DNA of 64,000 bases from an uncultured Chitinophagaceae bacterium (GCA_936908745.1 CAKZFX010000004.1:47627-111626), one strand, 5' to 3'; counted from the first letter of the stretch, positions 55,083-63,275 are shown. Program-made: numbers and translations. Notes: a model not told the origin generated them from the sequence alone.

Positions 55083-55260
55083 GTCCGGAAGTCGTCCGCA
55101 AGTCCGGAAGACCGGAAGTCAGAGAGAATTATTCTTTTAGTCCGTACTTTCTTTCTCCTCTGCATTTTCCATCTTGCTGACTTCGCAATTTTTCTCTCCT
55201 CCCGTCTTTTCTGTCTTTCCGTCTTTCCTGTCTTTCTGACTTCCCGACTTTTCTGTCTTT
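55083..55260. repeat. Octamer-word repeat arrays in opposite orientation between nuoH and nuoI
   Basis: From 55083: GTCCGGAA, (GTC), GTCCGCAA, GTCCGGAA, GACCGGAA, GTCAGAGA. From about 55200: words such as CTGTCTTT, CCGTCTTT, CTGACTTC, i.e. the reverse-complement sense. GGAAGTCAGA (55114-55123) is exactly complementary to TCTGACTTCC (55235-55244), so the gap can fold into a large hairpin. The 223-base gap has no gene. Confidence 0.75.
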
Positions 55261-55262
55261 GT

Positions 55263-56306
55263 CTACTTTTTCAACCACAAAATCACCGCCGCCGTGATAA
55301 TCATGTTCACCAATGCTAATGGGATCAATTTCTTCCAGCCGAGGTTCATGAGCTGATCATAACGGAAACGCGGGATCGTCCAGCGGATCCATAAGAACAC
55401 GAACAGGAAGAATGATATTTTAGCCATCATCACTCCAAAACTTATCAATGTCATCCAGAATGAACTCAATCCCCAGGCCGCTTCATTCACAAATGGAATA
55501 TCGTAACCACCAAAGTAAAGTGTTGCCATCACCGCACTGCTGATAAACATATTGATGTATTCAGCAAAAAGATAGAAACCCAGCTTCATCGATGAGTATT
55601 CCTGGTGATAACCAAAGTTCAATTCATTTTCCGCTTCTGGCAGGTCAAACGGTGTACGGTTACATTCTGCCAGCGCACAAACAAAAAAGATGATAAAACC
55701 GATCGGCTGGTAAATGATATGCCAACCGTGATCTATCTGGTTTTGCACAATCTCGCTCATTTGCAGTGAACCTGTCATCATCAATACAGCGATCAATGCC
55801 AATCCCATCGGCAATTCATACGATACCATTTGTGATGCACCACGAATGGCCGCCATCAAAGAGAATTTGTTATTAGATGCCCAGCCACCGATCATGATAC
55901 CATATACACCCACACTTACGATACCAAATACCAGCAGGATGCCCATGTTTACATCCGCTACCTGCATCGGGATCACATTGCCACCAGCAGTAACAAAAGG
56001 CGCTGCCCAGGGGATCACAGAGCTTGTCAGCAAGGCTGTGACCATCGCCATCGCAGGACCGAGAATGAATAAGAATTTATTAGAAGCTAAAGGAATGATC
56101 TCTTCTTTGAAAAATAGTTTACCGCCATCTGCCAATGGCTGAAAAATACCAAACGGACCTGCACGGTTTGGACCACGACGATCCTGCAACCATGCCGCTA
56201 CTTTTCTTTCGGCGTAGGTCGTGTACATCGCAATAAAAAAAGATAATCCCACGATCGCAGCGATCAGGATTACTTTTTCCAATATGAACCAAAAATCAAT
56301 TGACAT
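55263..56306 (-). CDS. nuoH: NuoH, complex I membrane anchor subunit
   Basis: 347 residues, about eight or nine helices; forms the quinone-binding channel with NuoB and NuoD. The early ERKVAAWLQDRRGPNRAG (32-49) and the mid loop AECNRTPFDLPEAENEL are the two hallmark segments, lining the quinone path with conserved Arg, Glu and Asp. The last helices (FVFLWIRWTIPRFRYDQLM) are typical too. 15 bases after nuoG. Confidence 0.96.
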   Translation of the reverse strand: MSIDFWFILEKVILIAAIVGLSFFIAMYTTYAERKVAAWLQDRRGPNRAGPFGIFQPLADGGKLFFKEEIIPLASNKFLFILGPAMAMVTALLTSSVIPWAAPFVTAGGNVIPMQVADVNMGILLVFGIVSVGVYGIMIGGWASNNKFSLMAAIRGASQMVSYELPMGLALIAVLMMTGSLQMSEIVQNQIDHGWHIIYQPIGFIIFFVCALAECNRTPFDLPEAENELNFGYHQEYSSMKLGFYLFAEYINMFISSAVMATLYFGGYDIPFVNEAAWGLSSFWMTLISFGVMMAKISFFLFVFLWIRWTIPRFRYDQLMNLGWKKLIPLALVNMIITAAVILWLKK

Positions 56307-56321
56307 CGTTAGTTTGTTCTG

Positions 56322-57410
56322 TTATGATTGATCTTTCTTTTCAAACGTCTTACTCGTGGCCGGGCCGGGTAGTTCGCTCAGCTCCACTTTATTTACATCA
56401 CTGATGCTATGAATATCCATCAGCAGTTTCGGATCACGGCCGCCCATTACCTCTGGCAATGTTTCCGCAGGTTTTTTCAAACCTACATAGTGCCCCTGTG
56501 AAATAACGGAATGCCTGTTCATTTTTGTCGGCCCTTCTATTGTCCAGTCGCTTACTTTTTTTCTTTCAAAACGGCAGGTGTTGCAAATCCAGTCTTCCAC
56601 TTCGCCCCACTCATCTTTTCTTGCCGTTACCCTCAACACTTCATCACCTCTCATCCACAGTTGCACTTTGCCAGAACATTTATCACAACTGCAATGCGCA
56701 TCCACCGGCTTGGTAAACCACACACGGTTTTTGAAACGGAATGTCCGGTCTGTCAAAGCACCTACCGGGCACACATCAATGACGTTGCCGATAAAGTCGT
56801 TGTCAAGGCTTTTCTCAATATAGGTGGCTATCTCTGCGTGGTCGCCCCTGTCCAATACGCCATGCACCCTTTTATTCGTCACCTGGTCAGCTGTAAACAC
56901 ACAACGGTAGCAAAGAATGCAACGTGTCATGTGCAGTTGGATATAAGGGCCGAGATCGTGTTTCTTAAATGTTCTTCTTTTGAATTCGTAGCGGGTAGAG
57001 TCTGCGCCATGTTCATAGCTCAGGTCCTGCAAGTGACATTCGCCGGCCTGGTCGCAAACCGGGCAATCCAACGGGTGATTCAGCAATAAGAATTCAACCA
57101 CACCTTTTCTTGCATCGATCACTCTTTCACTGGTGATATTTTTTACCACCATTCCGTCCATCACATTGGTACGGCAGCTTGCCACCAGTTTTGGCATGGG
57201 TCGTGGATCGGCTGTTGAACCTGCCGCTACTTCCACCAAACAGGTACGGCATTTACCACCGCTGCCTTTCAGTTTTGTATAGTAACACATCGCCGGAGGC
57301 GCCACATCGCCACCAATCTTACGTGCAGCCTGCAAAATAGACGTGCCCGGCTCCACATCAATGGTGATGTTGTCAATGGTTACTTTAAATAATTTTTTTT
57401 CTTCCGCCAT
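56322..57410 (-). CDS. nuoG: NuoG, short form without molybdopterin domain
   Basis: 362 residues; E. coli NuoG has about 900. Cys 42, 54, 57 and 79 bind the [2Fe-2S] cluster N1b; His112, Cys116, 119, 125 bind N5; Cys 164, 167, 170, 214 bind N4. A further Cys set (242, 245, 276, 279) could bind an N7-like cluster, located where the first molybdopterin-family segment starts. The large C-terminal molybdopterin-oxidoreductase part is absent; the protein ends after about 80 further residues. This truncation is known for the Bacteroidota lineage. Electrons pass from NuoF to NuoI through it. Confidence 0.92.
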   Translation of the reverse strand: MAEEKKLFKVTIDNITIDVEPGTSILQAARKIGGDVAPPAMCYYTKLKGSGGKCRTCLVEVAAGSTADPRPMPKLVASCRTNVMDGMVVKNITSERVIDARKGVVEFLLLNHPLDCPVCDQAGECHLQDLSYEHGADSTRYEFKRRTFKKHDLGPYIQLHMTRCILCYRCVFTADQVTNKRVHGVLDRGDHAEIATYIEKSLDNDFIGNVIDVCPVGALTDRTFRFKNRVWFTKPVDAHCSCDKCSGKVQLWMRGDEVLRVTARKDEWGEVEDWICNTCRFERKKVSDWTIEGPTKMNRHSVISQGHYVGLKKPAETLPEVMGGRDPKLLMDIHSISDVNKVELSELPGPATSKTFEKKDQS

Positions 57411-57446
57411 AGTCTTGTTTCTTTCTTTGCGTCCTTACGTGAACTC

Positions 57447-58802
57447 TTACGCTACCGGCACATGAATCGGATCAGCATAGTGCATTAATCCATAGTTCCT
57501 GCGCTGGCTTTCTTCAGGATTGTTTACATGCCATTCAAATTCATCCCTGAAATGCCTGATCGCTGCTGCCACCGGCCATGCTGCTGCATCGCCTAACGGG
57601 CAGATCGTGTTTCCTTCTATTTTCCGTTGAATATCCCAAAGCAAATCAATGTCACTCATCTTGCCTTTTCCTTTTTCGATATTCAATAGTATTTTTTCCA
57701 TCCAGCCTGTGCCTTCGCGGCAAGGTGAACATTGCCCGCAGCTTTCATGGCGATAGAATCTTGCCAATGTGTACGTATGTTTTACCACGCATTGGTTGTC
57801 GTCTAACACAATGAAACCACCCGAACCCATCATCGAACCTGTGGCAAAACCACCATCAGCCAGGCTTTCATAGTTCATCATCCTTGTCTCACCCTTCGCT
57901 GTTTTTAATAACAGGTTAGCAGGTAAAATAGGAACGGAAGAACCACCGGGGATACAGGCTTTCAGTTTTCTGCCGTTGGCTATACCGCCGCAGTATTCAT
58001 CGCTGTAAATAAATTCTTCTACCGAAATGGTCATATCAATTTCAAATACACCTTGCTTCTTGATATTACCACAAGCCGAAATCAATTTTGTGCCGGTTGA
58101 TTTGCCAACACCAATTTTCGCATATTCTTCGCCGCCTTCATTGATAATAGGGACCACCGCTGCAATCGTCTCTACATTGTTAACCACCGTCGGGCAATCC
58201 CACAAACCTTTTACCGCCGGGAACGGAGGTTTAATTCTTGGGTTCCCCCTTTTTCCTTCCAGCGATTCGATCAACGCTGTTTCTTCACCACAGATATACG
58301 CACCGGCGCCACGCTGCACATAGATCTCACAGTCGAAGCCTGTACCTAAAATATTTTTACCCAGCCAGCCATTGTTTTTTGCTTCTTGTATGGCTTGTTC
58401 TAAAATGTCAACGATCCAGGCATATTCGCCGCGGATATAGATATAAGAGCGATTGCTGCCCAAGGCGAAAGAAGAAACGATCATTCCTTCGATCAGCAAA
58501 TGGGGAATAAATTCCATCAGGTAACGGTCCTTGAAAGTGCCGGGTTCTGATTCATCCGCATTTACCACGAGGTAACGGGGCACACCTTCAGGTTTTGCCA
58601 AAAAACTCCATTTCATCCCGGTAGGGAAACCGGCGCCGCCACGGCCACGCAAGCCGCTTTTCTTTACTTCTTCCACCACGGCGTCAGGGGCCATTGATTT
58701 CAATGCCTTTTCAACGCTGCGGTAGCCACCTTCACGACGATATACATCATAGAGCCTGATGTTTTCAACGTGAGCTTTTTCTAATAATAATTTTCTTCCC
58801 AT
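57447..58802 (-). CDS. nuoF: NuoF, NADH-oxidising FMN subunit of complex I
   Basis: 451 residues. The N-terminal nucleotide-binding part has GLRGRGGAGFPTGMKW (50-65), contacting NADH/FMN; VNADESEPGTFKDRYLM follows; the C-terminal SCGQCSPCREGTGW together with a later Cys (ICPLGDAAA) binds [4Fe-4S] cluster N3. These are the full set needed for NADH oxidation and hydride transfer. The neighbouring NuoE completes the NADH module, though in this operon two unrelated genes lie between nuoE and nuoF. Confidence 0.97.
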   Translation of the reverse strand: MGRKLLLEKAHVENIRLYDVYRREGGYRSVEKALKSMAPDAVVEEVKKSGLRGRGGAGFPTGMKWSFLAKPEGVPRYLVVNADESEPGTFKDRYLMEFIPHLLIEGMIVSSFALGSNRSYIYIRGEYAWIVDILEQAIQEAKNNGWLGKNILGTGFDCEIYVQRGAGAYICGEETALIESLEGKRGNPRIKPPFPAVKGLWDCPTVVNNVETIAAVVPIINEGGEEYAKIGVGKSTGTKLISACGNIKKQGVFEIDMTISVEEFIYSDEYCGGIANGRKLKACIPGGSSVPILPANLLLKTAKGETRMMNYESLADGGFATGSMMGSGGFIVLDDNQCVVKHTYTLARFYRHESCGQCSPCREGTGWMEKILLNIEKGKGKMSDIDLLWDIQRKIEGNTICPLGDAAAWPVAAAIRHFRDEFEWHVNNPEESQRRNYGLMHYADPIHVPVA

Positions 58803-58823
58803 GTTCCCTGTTTCCTAAAAGAA

Positions 58824-59084
58824 TTAATTTTTTCTCTCTTTATCGCCGAATAAATCTTCTTCAATCTCTTCTCTTGTCGGCTTATAGCCAAAAGCCGGGT
58901 TAAATAAGCACATTATTAAAACAGCAACTGCCAGGCTTGCTCCAATCGCTAAAAGGATATTGCCTATGTCTTTATCAGCCAGCAGCAACCCTGTTACCAG
59001 CGTAATGAAAGAGCCTGCGAAAAGTATAAGTGAACCCATCTTTCGCTGCTCTCTTATACGTGTTTCTTTTGTTCCAGTTTTCAT
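58824..59084 (-). CDS. Small two-helix membrane protein in the nuo operon
   Basis: 86 residues with two hydrophobic segments (about 16-36 and 43-65) flanked by basic N- and acidic C-termini (ends EEIEEDLFGDKERKN). No family motif recognised. It begins three bases after the stop of the NTF2-like gene and ends 21 bases before nuoF, so it is very likely co-translated with complex I subunits. Possibly a lineage-specific assembly or accessory factor of complex I, by position only; no direct sequence support. Confidence 0.7.
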   Translation of the reverse strand: MKTGTKETRIREQRKMGSLILFAGSFITLVTGLLLADKDIGNILLAIGASLAVAVLIMCLFNPAFGYKPTREEIEEDLFGDKERKN

Positions 59085-59087
59085 AAG

Positions 59088-59507
59088 TTACCCTTTTACC
59101 GCCTGCCTCGCAAATAACAACCACCGCTTTCCCTTCTTCACCCATACTTCCAGCACTTTCAGGCGAAAGTCGCTTGTGGTTCCTTTCAATGTCACATTCA
59201 GGTTGCCGATAAAACGTGCATGCGCCACATTTCCGTTCACCGTTACCTGCAAGCTGTCTTCTTTAAAACTGTTATAACTCAAATAACCTGTTTCGAGGTT
59301 ACTGATCATTTCGCTTTTTGTTTCCACCCAGCCGTTGCTATGTCCATAACTCAGCGCTTTATCCGTTTGCTGGTTGATGGAAACTGTGTTCTTTTTTACC
59401 AGCGACTGGTGAAATTCTTTTAATGTTGTTGCCAGCTTTGCTTCTTCCGTTTGCGCTGACGCAAACAATCCATTCAGTAAAAGAACTATGACGAGTAATT
59501 TTTTCAA
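59088..59507 (-). CDS. Secreted NTF2-like (DUF4440-type) protein in the nuo operon
   Basis: 139 residues with a signal peptide (ends LFASAQ). The rest matches the cone-shaped NTF2-like fold: a helical first part (LATTLKEFHQSLVKKNTVS), DKALSYGHSNGWVETKSEMI, then three strands ending LKVLEVWVKKGKRWLLFARQ, as in DUF4440/SnoaL-type proteins, which often bind small ligands or act as bare dimers. No clear catalytic residue set. It starts three bases after the nuoE stop, so it is coupled to the NADH module genes, yet its product is exported; the reason is unclear. Confidence 0.78.
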   Translation of the reverse strand: MKKLLVIVLLLNGLFASAQTEEAKLATTLKEFHQSLVKKNTVSINQQTDKALSYGHSNGWVETKSEMISNLETGYLSYNSFKEDSLQVTVNGNVAHARFIGNLNVTLKGTTSDFRLKVLEVWVKKGKRWLLFARQAVKG

Positions 59508-59510
59508 GCC

Positions 59511-60017
59511 TTAGTTTTTTATCATCGTTGCTTCCTTCCTGCACTCATCCACTATCGAATCAATCCTGTCTTTTGTCAGGTGTTCACGGTAATGTTTTCC
59601 CATCTGCATCATCGGTGCATAACCACAAGCACCGAGGCATTCCACCGTTTTCAATGTAAACAATCCGTCAGTTGTTGTTTCGCCCGGTTTGATGCCCAGT
59701 TTTTCAAAAATATATTGCACAATGTCATCGCTGCCATTGATCATACAAGGACCCGTTTGACATACTTCAAACATGTATTTGCCCACCGGCTTCAGGTTAT
59801 ACATGCTGTAAAAGGTAGCCACTTCATATACTTCTATCGGCTCCATTTGCAACAGCGAGGCCACGTAGTCCATTGTTTCGGCACTCAGCCAGCCGCCAAA
59901 TTCCTGCTGCGCCAAATGCAAAACAGGGATCACCGCACTTTTCTGTTTCCCATCGGGATACTGTGCAATGAGACGTTGCACTTCTGCTAAACCTTTATCT
60001 GAAAACTGAACACTCAT
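59511..60017 (-). CDS. nuoE: NuoE, [2Fe-2S] subunit of the complex I NADH module
   Basis: 168 residues. Ligands of cluster N1a are Cys 86, 91, 127 and 131 (CQTGPC and CLGACGYAP). An N-terminal helical bundle (SAETMDYVASLLQMEPIEVYEVATFYSMY pattern, residues 45-73) precedes a thioredoxin-like fold. NuoE sits on NuoF near FMN and may limit radical formation. The next gene, an NTF2-like protein, starts three bases after its stop. Confidence 0.96.
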   Translation of the reverse strand: MSVQFSDKGLAEVQRLIAQYPDGKQKSAVIPVLHLAQQEFGGWLSAETMDYVASLLQMEPIEVYEVATFYSMYNLKPVGKYMFEVCQTGPCMINGSDDIVQYIFEKLGIKPGETTTDGLFTLKTVECLGACGYAPMMQMGKHYREHLTKDRIDSIVDECRKEATMIKN

Positions 60018-60049
60018 TTTATCTTCTTTCTAAAAATTCAATCTTTAAT

Positions 60050-60073
60050 TCTCACATTTTCACATTCCCACAT
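60050..60073. repeat. Octamer array TnnCACAT between nuoD and nuoE
   Basis: Three in-phase eight-base words, TCTCACAT, TTTCACAT, TCCCACAT, in the 59-base gap. Confidence 0.65.
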
Positions 60074-60076
60074 TAT

Positions 60077-61300
60077 CTACGCATCCAATTCACCTGCTAT
60101 CAGATTCAAGCTACTCATCGTAATGATCGCATCACTCAGCATAGAATCTTTTGTCAACTCGCTATACGCCTGGTAATAAATAAAGCAAGGTCTGCGGAAA
60201 TGCAAGCGGTATGGTGTACGTCCGCCATCGCTTATTAAATAAAAGCCCAACTCACCATTACCGCCTTCCACCGCCTGGTACACTTCACCGGCAGGGATAA
60301 CTGTTTCACCCATAATGATCTTGAAGTGCCAGATCAGCGCTTCCATCTTGGTATATACATCTTCTTTTTTTGGCAAGTAGTATTCAGGAACATCGGCATG
60401 GTAAACATCTGCTTCGGCTCCTTTAAATTCCTGCACTTTACGGTAAGCCTGTTCAATAATATTAAGCGATTGCCACATTTCGCCGCTGCGCACCATCCAG
60501 CGATCATAGTTGTCGCCGGTAGTGCCTACAGGTATAGTAAAATCAAAATCTTCGTAGCTGCTGTAAGGTGTATGCACACGCACATCGTAGTCCACCCCAC
60601 TTGCCCGAAGGTTGGGCCCGGTGAAACCATAGTTCAACGCCCTTTCTGCACTGATACCGCCAGTACCCTGCGTACGCTCCATGAAAATGCGGTTGCGCTG
60701 GAAAAGGCTTTCAAATTCTTTCAGCACTTTTGGATATTCGGCTAAGAATTTCTCCAGTTTCTGGAAAGCGATATCATTAAAGTTTCTTTCAAAACCACCG
60801 ATGCGGCCGATATTCGTTGTCAGCCTTGCACCACACACCTCTTCATATATTTCATAGATCAGCTCACGGTATTGCATCACATACAGGAAGCCGGTATAAG
60901 CGCCTGCGTCCACACCTACGATAGAGTTGCAAATAAGGTGATCGGAAATTCTTGCCAGCTCCATGATGATGACACGGAGATAGTCAACACGTTTAGGCGT
61001 TTTCACACCCAATAGTTTTTCGCAGGTCAGGTGCCAGCCCATGTTATTGATAGGCGAAGAGCAATAGTTGAGCCTGTCTGTAAGTGTTGTTATTTGCGCC
61101 AGCGGTCTTCTTTCCGCCAGTTTTTCAAATGCACGGTGTATATAGCCAATGGTTTGCTCTGCCGAAACAATGCGTTCCCCATCCAGCTCAAGGATATTCT
61201 GCATCACACCATGCGTGGCCGGGTGTGTTGGACCCAGGTTCAGCGTAGTGGTTGTTTTCTCGATGCTTCCTTCCGGTAATTTGATATGACTCTCTGACAT
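60077..61300 (-). CDS. nuoD: NuoD, quinone-pocket subunit of complex I
   Basis: 407 residues, homologous to hydrogenase large subunits but without the NiFe Cys ligands. Start region LNLGPTHPATHGVMQNIL (about 21-38) and YIHRAFEKLAERR hold residues lining the quinone cavity; the conserved C-terminal end SDGGRTPYRLHFRRPCF and a final stretch (SSLNLIAGELDA) close it. NuoD and NuoC are separate genes here, unlike the fused NuoCD of E. coli. Confidence 0.96.
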   Translation of the reverse strand: MSESHIKLPEGSIEKTTTTLNLGPTHPATHGVMQNILELDGERIVSAEQTIGYIHRAFEKLAERRPLAQITTLTDRLNYCSSPINNMGWHLTCEKLLGVKTPKRVDYLRVIIMELARISDHLICNSIVGVDAGAYTGFLYVMQYRELIYEIYEEVCGARLTTNIGRIGGFERNFNDIAFQKLEKFLAEYPKVLKEFESLFQRNRIFMERTQGTGGISAERALNYGFTGPNLRASGVDYDVRVHTPYSSYEDFDFTIPVGTTGDNYDRWMVRSGEMWQSLNIIEQAYRKVQEFKGAEADVYHADVPEYYLPKKEDVYTKMEALIWHFKIIMGETVIPAGEVYQAVEGGNGELGFYLISDGGRTPYRLHFRRPCFIYYQAYSELTKDSMLSDAIITMSSLNLIAGELDA

Positions 61301-61340
61301 TACTGTCGTATAAATTATTTTATTTAATCAACCCTATCCC

Positions 61341-61380
61341 CCATTCTCCATTCCCCACTTTCTATTCATCCATTCCTCAC
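61341..61380. repeat. Heptamer-like array CCATTCn between nuoC and nuoD
   Basis: Words CCATTCT, CCATTCC, CCACTTT, CTATTCA and TCCATTC follow in seven-base steps through the 79-base gap. Less regular than the AGCT and TTCGTAC arrays. Confidence 0.5.
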
Positions 61381-61979
61381 TATACAATCGGTCTCCCTGT
61401 TTCATCCGGCTTATCTGCTTCAGCTATCGTGTGTTGTTTATCTTCCGTGCTTTCTGTGCCAAAACCTAATGTACCTCCACGTCCAAACATCTCATCATCC
61501 TTATCAATGCGTGTCTGGTCTTCCAATGGAAACTCTTTGCGCATCGGGAAGTAATCCATTTCATCCACGTTCAGGATGCGTTTCAGGTTCGGATGGCCTA
61601 CAAAGTTGACTCCATAGAAGTCGTAGGTTTCTCTTTCCATCCAGTTGGCCGCAGAAAATAATCCTGTGGCCGTATATACATCGGGTTTGTTAATATCGGT
61701 AAACACTTTAAACCTGATACGCACATTGTCGGTCATATTATGAAGGTGGTAAACCACCGCTATTTCTCTGCCTTTTTGCTGCGGGTAATGCACAGCGCAG
61801 AGGTCCGTCATAAAACGGAATTGCAGGTCTTCTTCATCATACAGGAAGTTGAGCACTTTCAGGTTCAGTTCCTTTGGCGCTTCAAAACCCAGCATGCCAT
61901 ACGGTTCGTCAAAGCCTGTAACCTGTTCACCAAATTTTTCGGTGAGCCTGTTTTTTATATGTTCGTTTGTCAATCCCAT
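61380..61979 (-). CDS. nuoC: NuoC, 30-kDa type subunit of complex I
   Basis: 199 residues. The conserved end of the domain is recognisable (NWMERETYDFYGVNFVGHPNLKRIL, about 111-135, followed by DYFPMRKEFPLED), the standard NADH-dehydrogenase 30-kDa signature. The C-terminal 30 residues are polar and unconserved. It is unfused from NuoD. Preceded by a 184-base gap with a long heptamer array. Confidence 0.94.
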   Translation of the reverse strand: MGLTNEHIKNRLTEKFGEQVTGFDEPYGMLGFEAPKELNLKVLNFLYDEEDLQFRFMTDLCAVHYPQQKGREIAVVYHLHNMTDNVRIRFKVFTDINKPDVYTATGLFSAANWMERETYDFYGVNFVGHPNLKRILNVDEMDYFPMRKEFPLEDQTRIDKDDEMFGRGGTLGFGTESTEDKQHTIAEADKPDETGRPIV

Positions 61980-61984
61980 TTAGT

Positions 61985-62163
61985 AAAATTCCAATTTAAA
62001 AATCCCAAATTCCAAATCAGAAGTCTCAAATTCCAAACTGAAAACTACTTGTGATTTGGAATTTATTTTTTTGAGATTTCCCTGTTAAAATTCCAAATTT
62101 AAAAATTACAAATTCCAACTCTAAGCCCCCTTGTGATTTGGAATTTATTTTTTTGAAATTTCC
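61985..62163. repeat. Duplicated heptamer array AAATTCC between nuoB and nuoC
   Basis: From 61986 nine words follow strictly in seven-base steps: AAATTCC, AATTTAA, AAATCCC, AAATTCC, AAATCAG, AAGTCTC, AAATTCC, AAACTGA, AAACTAC. The block then duplicates: CTTGTGATTTGGAATTTA at 62048 and again at 62130 are identical, within a shared run of 27 bases. AAATTCCAAATCA (62007-62019) is perfectly complementary to TGATTTGGAATTT (62052-62064). Confidence 0.85.
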
Positions 62164-62748
62164 TTATTGTATACCGTAGCTTTCCAATAATCCTTTGTAT
62201 TGTTCACCATTTCTTCTGCGCAGGCTTTCTTTACCTACCAAATCCTGTATTCTGAGTACACCATCAATGATCGCTTCAGGTCTTGGAGGGCAACCCGGCA
62301 CGTACACGTCCACAGGTATCACCTGGTCAATACCCTGCAATACGCTGTAAGTGTCAAAAATGCCACCGCTGCTGGCGCAGGCGCCGACAGCCATTACCCA
62401 ACGGGGTTCTGCCATTTGCAGGTACACCTGTTTTACCACAGGGCCCATTTTTTTGGCAATTGTTCCCATCACCATTAGTAAATCGCACTGGCGGGGTGAA
62501 AAGCCTACCCTTTCTGAACCAAATCTTGCCAGGTCATAATGTGAACCCATGGTAGCCATGAATTCGATACCGCAACAAGAAGTGGCAAAAGGCAATGGCC
62601 AGATAGAGTTTTTTCTTGCCAAACCAATCGCTTCGTTAAGCTTCATGGCAAAAAAGCCTTCGCCCATCGAGCCTTCGGGCATATCAACCATGCTGATATC
62701 ATCTACCAGTGGTTTATCCTTAACGTTATATGATACCGGACGAGCCAT
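62164..62748 (-). CDS. nuoB: NuoB, N2 cluster subunit of complex I
   Basis: 194 residues. The terminal [4Fe-4S] cluster N2 ligands are Cys 58, 59, 124 and 153 (ATSCCG, VGACASSGG, VPGCPPRPE). The N-terminal 30 or so residues are an unconserved extension, after which the family's usual IWPLPFATSCCG region begins. NuoB hands electrons to quinone at the NuoD interface. The C-terminus runs on for about 20 residues with basic charge. Confidence 0.96.
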   Translation of the reverse strand: MARPVSYNVKDKPLVDDISMVDMPEGSMGEGFFAMKLNEAIGLARKNSIWPLPFATSCCGIEFMATMGSHYDLARFGSERVGFSPRQCDLLMVMGTIAKKMGPVVKQVYLQMAEPRWVMAVGACASSGGIFDTYSVLQGIDQVIPVDVYVPGCPPRPEAIIDGVLRIQDLVGKESLRRRNGEQYKGLLESYGIQ

Positions 62749-62822
62749 AATATTTTAGATTTTTGAGTTAAGACTTTCGATTTTCATCTCTTTTCTCATA
62801 CACAGCCAGCCTCAAATCTTAA

Positions 62823-62875
62823 TTCGTACTTCGTACCTATTACTTTGTACTTATTGCTTCGTACTTCGTACTTAC
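62823..62875. repeat. Heptamer array TTCGTAC between nuoA and nuoB
   Basis: Seven words in strict seven-base phase from 62823: TTCGTAC, TTCGTAC, CTATTAC, TTTGTAC, TTATTGC, TTCGTAC, TTCGTAC, then TTAC. The first 70 bases of the 131-base gap hold no similar repeat. Confidence 0.85.
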
Positions 62876-62879
62876 CTGA

Positions 62880-63275
62880 TTATTCTTCCCACTCCAAAGC
62901 CCCTTTTTTGATAATATATATAAAGCCACAAAGGAAGAACCCTACAAACATCAATACCGCTCCAAAACCTGCCCAACCAAGGTCTTTAAAGTTGACTGCA
63001 TACGGATAGAAGAAAATCACCTCTACGTCAAATAACACAAAAAGAATAGCAGTCAGGAAATATTTGATAGCCATAGGCTGGCGGGCATCGCCGTGGCTTT
63101 CGATACCGCTGGCAAAGTTCTGCAACTTGTCAGTCGTACGTCTTTTGGGGCCGAGCATATGCGTGGCAAACATCAGGAATGCCACAAGGCCTACAGCGAT
63201 AAGCACCTGGATACCAACGGGCAAATAAGAGGCCGCATCGGTGGAATTGAGCCCTGTTTGAAGCAAATAGATCAT
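62880..63275 (-). CDS. nuoA: NuoA, complex I membrane subunit
   Basis: 131 residues, three helices. Conserved parts are the loop between helices 1 and 2 (KRRTTDKLQNFASGIESHGDARQP) carrying the ES-G segment near the quinone site, and VLFDVEVIFFYPYAV with its Asp/Glu pair in helix 2. NuoA is first in the operon. A -7 element matching TAnnTTTG lies 18 bases upstream. Confidence 0.96.
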   Translation of the reverse strand: MIYLLQTGLNSTDAASYLPVGIQVLIAVGLVAFLMFATHMLGPKRRTTDKLQNFASGIESHGDARQPMAIKYFLTAILFVLFDVEVIFFYPYAVNFKDLGWAGFGAVLMFVGFFLCGFIYIIKKGALEWEE

